Shown here: piece by piece, positions 57,188-64,000 of the stretch | Layout: each line of letters begins with the position of its first letter | Numbering within the stretch: the first letter of the stretch is position 1 | Assembly: GCF_030272615.1 (NCBI RefSeq) | Contig: NC_081406.1 | Span: 237,439,922-237,503,921 of the forward strand | Reading direction: 5' to 3' | Origin: Cryptomeria japonica | Lineage: Eukaryota; Streptophyta; Pinopsida; Cupressales; Cupressaceae | Length of the DNA: 64,000 nucleotides | Notes under the pieces: model-generated | Databases searched by the model: none | What the model was told of the DNA's origin: nothing | Seen by the model: the letters and a program-made list of their open reading frames with translations, nothing else | Position numbers and translations under genes: made by a program

Positions 57188-60100
57188 ATGGCATCTTCAT
57201 CTTTTGTTCCCGAATTCGTAGCAAACCCTACCATTGTGGAAAACATTAAGTGACCTAGACCCATTTTTAAGATCATTCCCAAGATAGAAAAATAGGATGA
57301 TTCTATTGGTGCATTTTCTAAAATCCCAAAGGGAGTCGCGTTTACTGAATACCCTAGGGCATACATACATTGCAACATAGAAAGTTTAGGATTTGAAGAT
57401 TTGATGACCATGTACATGAATGAAATTATTGACAAGGATGGGATAGTGAAATCAAAACATAAGTAGTTGAGGATTTAGGTTTCATAGACATCCTCCATAT
57501 GCCAAAATTCTTAGATGAAGCCGTCTGCTATGTCCTTAGCAGGGTTCATGGAGAATTTATGTTGTTGGACTCGGTATTCAAGATTACCAAGGAAGCTATC
57601 AAAGTTGTTACTGGTTTACCCTCCACCAATTCTAGACCTGACAAGAAGAAGAAAATCACTAACAAGGAAGCTATGAGCTTAACTGAAGCTACATATGACA
57701 ACCAGTCACTTAGGGTTAATGACATAAAGGATAAAAATGTTAAATTTTCTAGCATGGTCATTGGATATAAAGTTGGTCATACAAATAGGTTGAATTCTGT
57801 GTCTAGTTCATGCATTCACAATGCACATGATATGATTGTAAACAATGCAAAGATTGATATTTGTGAATGGTTAAAGGATCAATTGCTAGAGAATTTGGAT
57901 AAGATAAAAGGTGACAAGAAAGGAACATTCAAATTTGAAAATCTATTAGTATGTTTAATGCTTTACTTTTCAAAGGAGATCCCCGACATGGGTCATAAGG
58001 ATTTTTCCTATTATATTTTTGTTGGAAAATAGATAAAGGAGGCAATCAACTATATGGGAGCTAACAGTGATGAGTTGGTTAAAGATTACTTTAAGAATTT
58101 TCAAACTAAAATGAAACAGAGAGAAAGGATTTCCCAAAGCATCGTAGACAAATATGATAAACAAATATGCTTTGTAGTAAAGAGAGATGAAATCTGGATG
58201 GAAGTAGTTAGACCCAGACCTGTATGGATTAGTGAAATGGGATATGAGGTGGACTCTCACATTTTGGAATCATATGCAAAAGTACTCCTAGATTCTCCAT
58301 CGGAACCATCAGAGAAAATATTTGGTAGTGCTAAAATAATTGAAAGTGATGTAGCCATGATGAAGTAGAGAAAGAAAAGAGACAAATTCATGAAAGATGC
58401 TTCTAAAATGATAAAATAAGTTACAAAAGGTTTGATGAGTCTTAGCGGTATTGCTGCTAGTATGAAAGAAAGTCAATCATAGTAGACACTGGTAGCTTGT
58501 GTTTCCCCGATTGTTACTTCTTCTGAGACAGAAACTGATAAAGCAACTGAATTTAAAAGAGTTGAAAGAAAGAAAAGAAAACCCTCACCGACACTTGCTC
58601 CATCTGCAAAGAAGTCAAGGACACAAAGAAAGAAGCAACAGGCTATAAGAGAGCTTAGTGGTCCAAAGAAGAAGGTAACTCCAAAGAAGAAACAAGAACC
58701 TAAGGCACCAGATACTCTTACACCAGAAGAGTTGATAAATGAAATCACACAAGAAGGTAACATTTTCAATGTAAATAAACTTTATCATTCTTTCAAGGAT
58801 TCAGATAAAAACACTATAGAGGAAAGCATTATTTTGCATCTTGATATCTACAAGAAATTTCTCATTGAGGTTGTAGATGATCTGCCTAATGATTTGTATT
58901 TGAGGTTAGAAGGTAAAAGGATGTCGGTAATGGTATTAGATAGGAAATTGAAAGTAGAGGCTCTACTTGTTGTACACCCTGTTAATTCCAAACAAGAAAT
59001 TGATGAATTAATTTCAGAGGCAAACATAATAGTTTTTGTGAGTGGTCACTGACAGGTTAGCCTTATGGCAGGCTGAGTTAAGAAAATTGTAGATGAGACA
59101 TCAAACAAATGGGACATATTCTTTGTGGAAAGAGAGAAGAAAGAAGAAAAGGATAGACCAAAAATGGATGTCTTTTACAAAGGTATATCAGAAGGATAAA
59201 GGTAAAGGTAAAATTGGTAGTGTACCTAATATAATAGTCAAGGATAACCTTCCTCCACCAGCACAGGCCACCCCACCAATAACTGTAGAGGCACCGGTAC
59301 AAACTGACAGTCAACCAGAAGAGAAGGTAGAGGAAATAACAAGAGATGACACTAATCCATAATTTGAAGTTATTTTTACCATGAATGTGGACACATAGGA
59401 CTTCAACATTGTCATGGACAAGGAAACCATAGAGGTAAAGAAAACTGAAGCTATAAATATTGAGATCTCTGAGTCACTGGTCAACACTGTTGACTCTCAT
59501 AATATTGAGATACTAGCAGAAGTTGAGAAACCTGATACCATCCAAGATGATACTCAACTGAACTTATAAATGTTGACACTCAGCAGAAGGTAGAGAAACC
59601 GACAGAGAAAGAACTTGAATAGAGTATAGCTGAACCGACAGTCAACAAGACAGAGAGTAAGGATGACAGTAAGGTTGAAAACAAAATTGAAACACAGAGT
59701 GAGCAAAAGGCAAAAACAGTGAATAAAGAAGAGGTCAATGATGGAAACAAGGAATAAGTGGTTAAGGCAATTCGACAAGTATTTGAAGAAAAGAAAGTTA
59801 TTGCTGAGCCTAGCACTTCCACCATGGATTACAGACCTACTAATCTAACTGATGTACTTTTGGATTCAATAAAGAGGTTCACAAATTTCAACGCCTTAGC
59901 ATTTAAGGCCATTGATGATACATTACCTATATTGAAAATGATTGCACCAACATGTAAGATAGATCATATTGATGGATCTTTACGTAAATTAGACACATTG
60001 TCCAAATTCATTGCTTCAAATATTCTAACTGTGGATAAGATTAATGAGGAGACTGTTAAGGAAAGTGTGAATAAGGAGAAAAGTGAATTCTTTGATAATA

Positions 60101-60606
60101 CTATCAAGGATTGTACTGAGCATATTGACTCTTTATTATCGATACTTAATTCCACTATTTTGGAATATAAAGAATTGTATAAAGAAGAATGCAAGCCTCA
60201 CAACCTGACAAAAGACATTGAAGAAGAGATAAAGAAAACACAAAAAGAGTTTGATGATATAGCAAACAACATGATAGGTTCTTTGGAACTTACCTCAGTT
60301 TTTTATCAAGAAATGTCAGTTTTTGAGGAAAAGATTGAAAAACTAGAAAAAGAAAAAGCAAGGATAAGAATAAAGGCAAGTGAGCTGAAAAACAAACTTG
60401 GTCCTAGATTGGAAAACCTTATAACTCAGCGGATTGAGTTGTCTAAAGCAACAATTCAAGGAGAAAGATCATCGGAGCAACAAATGCATTATCTGACCGA
60501 TATGATCCAACAGACTGAAACCATTATCTCTGACAACACCAAATTCATGCAGAGTCTTAATCTAATTTTGGCAGATATCTTTCAAATTGTACATAACCAG
60601 ATATAG
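57188..60606 (+). pseudogene. Long second ORF of element E (unknown function), broken
   Basis: Starts MASSSFVPEFVANP at 57188; after two stops and a frameshift near 57470 it continues as one frame through 57499-58032, 58054-58368, 58732-59052 and 59758-60606, the pieces being joined mainly by single stops. The first 300 residues are a globular region with KITKEAIKVVTGLPSTNSRP, whose GLP-x-x-x-RP wording weakly recalls the entry of plant-mobile-domain proteins. The middle is lysine-rich and then acidic. The last 280 residues are helical, with a coiled coil (VFEEKIEKLEKEKARIRIKA). No enzyme motif is visible. I do not recognise the family. Confidence 0.65.
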
Positions 60607-60800
60607 GCTATGAGGTATAATTTTAAATTCTTTGATTATTTTTGACATCCTTTATCATTGATGTCAAAGGGAGAGTAGTAGTATGGAGAAAAATGTTGAG
60701 ATCATTTGCTCAGGGGGAGCACTCCTATTTTTGGATCAGTTTTGAAATTCATTTTTGGATATTAGTTTTTGGATTTTTCTCATGAGTGTTGCCATCAATG

Positions 60801-60814
60801 CCAAAGGGGGAGAT
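60801..60814 (+). other. Polypurine tract of element E
   Basis: GCCAAAGGGGGAGAT directly before the 3' LTR, the usual copia PPT form. Confidence 0.9.
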
Positions 60815-63203
60815 TATTGGCATTCTACACTCAAATGAGAATTTTTGATGTTGTCATTGATGGCAACCAACTACTAATATGGTTCACAGGTTACACTGGC
60901 AACAGACTTCGCATACCAGCACTGGCAGCTACACAAAGTTCATTCTCCCTGACACCCAGTCTACACCAACAGAAGATCTTACCGGCACCCCAGCCAACAT
61001 GGAAATTATATTTTTTTGTATTGTAATTATATTGTATAGCTGACATGATGTATTGTAAAGACTCATATATGTATGAGATCTTATAGGTCATTTTGTAATG
61101 AAAAAAATATGTATGGTATGTAAGCGAAGGAAGGATATGTAATTAGGTAATGAATATGAGAGAGAATATTTGTATATGCATTTTGATGTAATAATTTTGA
61201 TGAGCGAATAAGAGAATAGAAGAGCGAACAAAGGTTTATGGCAGAGGTATTTGATAGAGCTTAAACTGGTATTGAATCTAGCATTCCAGATGCTATTTTG
61301 AGCAGTACATTGTCATTGGATTTAATCATCCAATTTTGTAGTCAGTGGGACTCCTATTTTGTGATTGAGCAGTGAGCTCTAGGTTGTTGGCCTTCCTGCA
61401 TGTGTAGGCCCCTATTGTATTAGTAATATTTATTCATATTGGCCAGTGACTAAATATTGTGGGTCACAAATCCCACTGAGGTTTTTCCCCTACCAGGTTT
61501 CCTCGCCAAAATTGGTGCAGGAGCACCTCATCAAACCCTTCAAGATGACATGTCAGACTCTGATAAGTGAGGATAAGGCATTAATAATTTCTTTAGGATG
61601 TTTTATATAGGTTTTCAATCATGCATTATATGTTTGTAATAATGAACCCCATCTTGTGAGCCAAACTCCTATTTTGGCATTTCTATGAGCCAATTAGGAA
61701 TTTTGGACAATAGGGGATCCAATATGTTGGTTTTGAGTGTTTTAATATGTTTTAGGAGGGGTTGAACTTGACCCAAGGCATTAAGAGGCAAAAGATGACA
61801 TTTTGACAACTTTTGCAAAAGTTGTCAAAAGTTGTCATGAGCAACTTTAATGCACTTTTTGCATTTTGTAATTTGAAACTTCTCCAATGGCTCTAACCTC
61901 TTGATTTTTGGTTGAGAGTAGTTGAGGAATGGTTTATACACCCCGAGGATCCAATTTCCAAGAGGGTGATTGTACGGAGAAGAGTTTTGATGCAAACAAA
62001 CCAATAGAATTCTAAGTTTTCCTGCAATTCTAGAGTTTTGTTCCGTGGTACGATTTTGTACGGATTGGGACCCATTCCCAATGGTGTGAATTGATTTAAG
62101 AAGAGATTTAAATCTATTTTGGTTTTGATTTGGAGTCTTTATTGTGTGTGTTGCTCCTGATATTCAAGTTTTGTTGTAGGTGCCCAGAAAACCAGGGTTT
62201 ACCTTGGGTTTTTCCTCCTTCATGGCCATATCTTGCACTTTACCAATCTGAGGCTCATGGGATTTGGTGAAAGGAAAGTATGGTAAATTTATTTTATATT
62301 TCCAATTATTTTTTTTAGTAGGAGCAAGGGAGAGAAGTGTTTGAAGCAACCCTAGGTAGACATCTCTATGTGGCTACCTAGACCTTGAACAAACAAAATC
62401 ACCTTGTATGCAAATGGCAATGCTTCCAGGCATATAACCCTATAATCCTTGTTGATTTATGTTTCCCAACATTCCCATGGTATTTTAATCCACCGGTTTA
62501 TTCATCTGATCATATTTGCTTCACAAAAGAGACCTAATTAGCCCTTCTAGGAAAGTCAAATTCCTACCGGAAAATACCTTTATTTTCTAGACCTTGACCC
62601 TTCCTTTTGGGAACTTGTATAACCTCCAAAAGGGTATTTTAATCCATAAATTTTTTTCCAAGGTGTTAGGGAAAATCTAAACTTAAGGTCCTTTTACCCG
62701 CTAAATAGGGCTACAAGCAACTAGGCCTAATTGAGTGAGTTTCTTAAGGAATGAGTATGTACTCTTGCCACTAGTGCTTTTTTGGAACTTGGGGAGTTTT
62801 GTATGACCCATAAGTAGTGTGAAAGTGATTTTTAATCCTTGGAGGTACCATGGAGTGTGTTGTAGCAAGATACCCCTGATTGAGTCAGTAAGGGTCTTGG
62901 AGATGGTGAGAAGATTGTACTAAAGTTGTAGAGCCTTGCCTTGATAGGATCCCATCCATGTATTATGGGGTCAGTGTCATAAATTTTGAGGTGTTTGGCA
63001 GGTAACAAGGAGGGCTTTGCATCAAAAATATCTCTGTTATGGTGTGTACTGATGGTTATACTATTATTTCTCTTTATTGCTTGTTTACCGGTTCATTAAT
63101 TTGGGTTCTAAAGTTGCAAAAAAGTTTAAATATGTCATATACCAGTTAGACACTAATTCACCCCCACCTCTCAGTGTCTTTGGGATTGATCAAGTATCTA
63201 ACA
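60815..63203 (+). repeat. 3' LTR of element E, split by a solo LTR
   Basis: 60815-61512 and 63030-63203 together correspond to 54816-55695. It starts TATTGG where the 5' copy has TGTTGG. Confidence 0.9.
61513..63024. mobile_element. Solo LTR, 1512 bp, inside the 3' LTR of element E
   Basis: Starts TGGTGCAGGAGC and ends TTTGCATCA, flanked by perfect AAAAT duplications (61508-61512 and 63025-63029). Removing it restores the LTR as in 55503-55520. TG...CA with a 5-bp duplication and no interior is the footprint of LTR-LTR recombination. Its family was not identified and it does not match other LTRs in this window. Confidence 0.9.
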
Positions 63204-63251
63204 GACAAAACATCAATGCAAAACATAATTAATTCATCCATATTTCCAACA
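63204..63251 (-). repeat. 3' LTR of copia element D, first 48 bases
   Basis: The minus strand starts TGTTGGAAATATGGATG right after the PPT; it is cut at 63203 by element E and resumes at 54815. Confidence 0.8.
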
Positions 63252-63265
63252 ATCTCCCCCTTTGG
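63252..63265 (-). other. Polypurine tract of element D
   Basis: Minus strand GCCAAAGGGGGAGAT, the same copia-type PPT as element E, in the opposite orientation. Confidence 0.85.
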
Positions 63266-63599
63266 CATTGATGGCAACACTAGATGTGAAAAACATCTAA
63301 GTACCAAGAAGTGTCAAACAAGTCTCCCCCTATGAATGATATCTCTGTAAGGTTGTGAATAATTTTTCACATTACTATCACTCCCCCTTTGACATCAATG
63401 CCAAAAATTTGACAAAAATATCAAAGCAATAATGTAAACCTCTGAATCTCAAAGCTAACTACTCCCCCTGAGTAGTAGCACCACTCATCAATACTAGAAT
63501 GAATAATTTCTCTGATAATGCATGTCGGACTGATGAGAAAATTCATCCATCAAGTCTCTATCAGAGGGGTAGAAACCCCAAACCTATCTCTCAAATACT
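63266..63599. other. Non-coding stretch between RNase H and PPT of element D
   Basis: Contains several short pyrimidine blocks (TCTCCCCC, CTCCCCCTT, ACTCCCCCTG) that are PPT-like on the minus strand. No gene. Confidence 0.6.
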
Positions 63600-64000
63600 C
63601 AAATTATTCCTTAGATAACAGTTTAGTGAATATGTCTGCAATCTATTCTTTAGTATTCACATAAACCAATTTGACTTCCTTTGCTTCTACCTTGTCCTTC
63701 AGAAAGTTATACTTCATTGAAATATGCTTAGTCTTAGAGTGAAATGCTAGATTCTTAGACATGTTAATAGCAGTAGAGTTATCATAGTAGATAACTACTA
63801 GTTCACTATAATTTACCCTGATATCCTTCAACATTTTCTTCATCCACAAGACTTGAGTTCAATTAGTTGCTACTACAACATACTCAGCTTCTGCAGTAGA
63901 TAAAGAAATGCATGACTATTTTTTGTTGATCCATGAAACCAGTTTCTTTCCAAGAAAGAAAGCTCCACCAGAAGTGCTCTTCCTATCATCAGTATCACCT
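63600..64000 (-). pseudogene. RNase H end of copia element D pol
   Basis: Reads SFFLGKKLVSWI then SCISLSTAEAEYVVAATN, LWMKKML, VIYYDNSTAINMSKNLAFHSKTKHISM and LKDKVEAKEVKLVYV, the standard Ty1/copia RNase H ending. It holds stops near 63918 and 63859. The upstream part of pol is outside the window. Confidence 0.85.

Larger units (their letters stand above)
54816..63203 (+). mobile_element. Non-autonomous LTR retrotransposon E (gag-like plus long second ORF, no polymerase)
   Basis: Both LTRs, PBS and PPT are recognisable. The flanks GAAAA (54811-54815) and GACAA (63204-63208) form a 5-bp target duplication with one change. The 5.1-kb interior has a coiled-coil protein with zinc knuckles and a second long ORF, but no protease, RT, RNase H or integrase wording in any frame I read. 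It would therefore depend on enzymes from another copia element. LTR copies differ by only a few percent by eye, so it is younger than its host element. Confidence 0.85.
53587..64000 (-). mobile_element. Ty1/copia retrotransposon D (3' part), interrupted, runs off window end
   Basis: On the minus strand: pol end with RNase H (63600-64000), PPT (63252-63265), 3' LTR starting TGTTGGAAATATGG at 63251. That LTR is interrupted at 63203/54816 by the non-autonomous element and resumes to 53587. It is inserted in the leader of element C. The rest of the element lies beyond the window. Confidence 0.8.

Noticed and set aside
57499-58032. Firm plant-mobile-domain call for ORF2 of element E
   Set aside because: Only a short VTGLP-type wording matches; the core LPxGEMTxTLxD block seen at 13370 is absent.

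Overview
The window looks like intergenic DNA of a large seed-plant nuclear genome, most likely a gymnosperm (conifer-like). It is AT-rich and dominated by old, nested LTR retrotransposons, with one compact plant gene, a family GT34 Golgi glycosyltransferase, on the minus strand at 7252-8510. No prokaryotic, organellar or RNA-gene signature was seen. The conifer assignment is an inference from the element types and their density; no single diagnostic gene fixes the species.

Layout. (1) Before 1 to 5424: decayed minus-strand Ty3/gypsy element A (chromovirus-like) with LTRs, PPT, PBS, gag, protease, RT and integrase. (2) 5425-11140: low-complexity spacer, the GT34 gene, and an RNase H fragment flanked by a 120-bp direct repeat. 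(3) 11141-30943: minus-strand Tat-type Ty3/gypsy element B with dual RNase H. It carries an antisense plant-mobile-domain (PMD) ORF between its 3' LTR and integrase, and a 4.15-kb TG...CA insertion (18719-22872) that has captured the membrane/kinase start of a receptor-like kinase. (4) About 32.9-53.6 kb: related Tat element C, also minus. Its 3' leader is split by an 8.3-kb fold-back structure (about 35.57-43.88 kb) made of long diverged inverted repeats, pyrimidine-rich arms and a 5.5-kb satellite whose 20-bp unit occurs in both orientations. (5) 53587-64000: a minus-strand Ty1/copia element whose 3' LTR was hit by a plus-strand non-autonomous LTR element (54816-63203). That element's own 3' LTR was hit by a 1.5-kb solo LTR (61513-63024), giving a four-level nest with target-site duplications at two levels.

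The retroelement coding regions are mostly broken by stops and frameshifts. The most interesting non-routine signals are: the satellite-cored fold-back element; the antisense PMD ORF whose internal stops are almost all TAG where CAG is expected; inverted CAGACGCG/CGCGTCTG motif clusters at the two ends of element B's internal region; a G-patch-like segment between protease and RT in both Tat copies; the kinase capture; a polymerase-less LTR element with its own long second ORF; and a 41-bp duplication that gives the GT34 gene a 14-codon uORF ending in an ATGA overlap with the main start.
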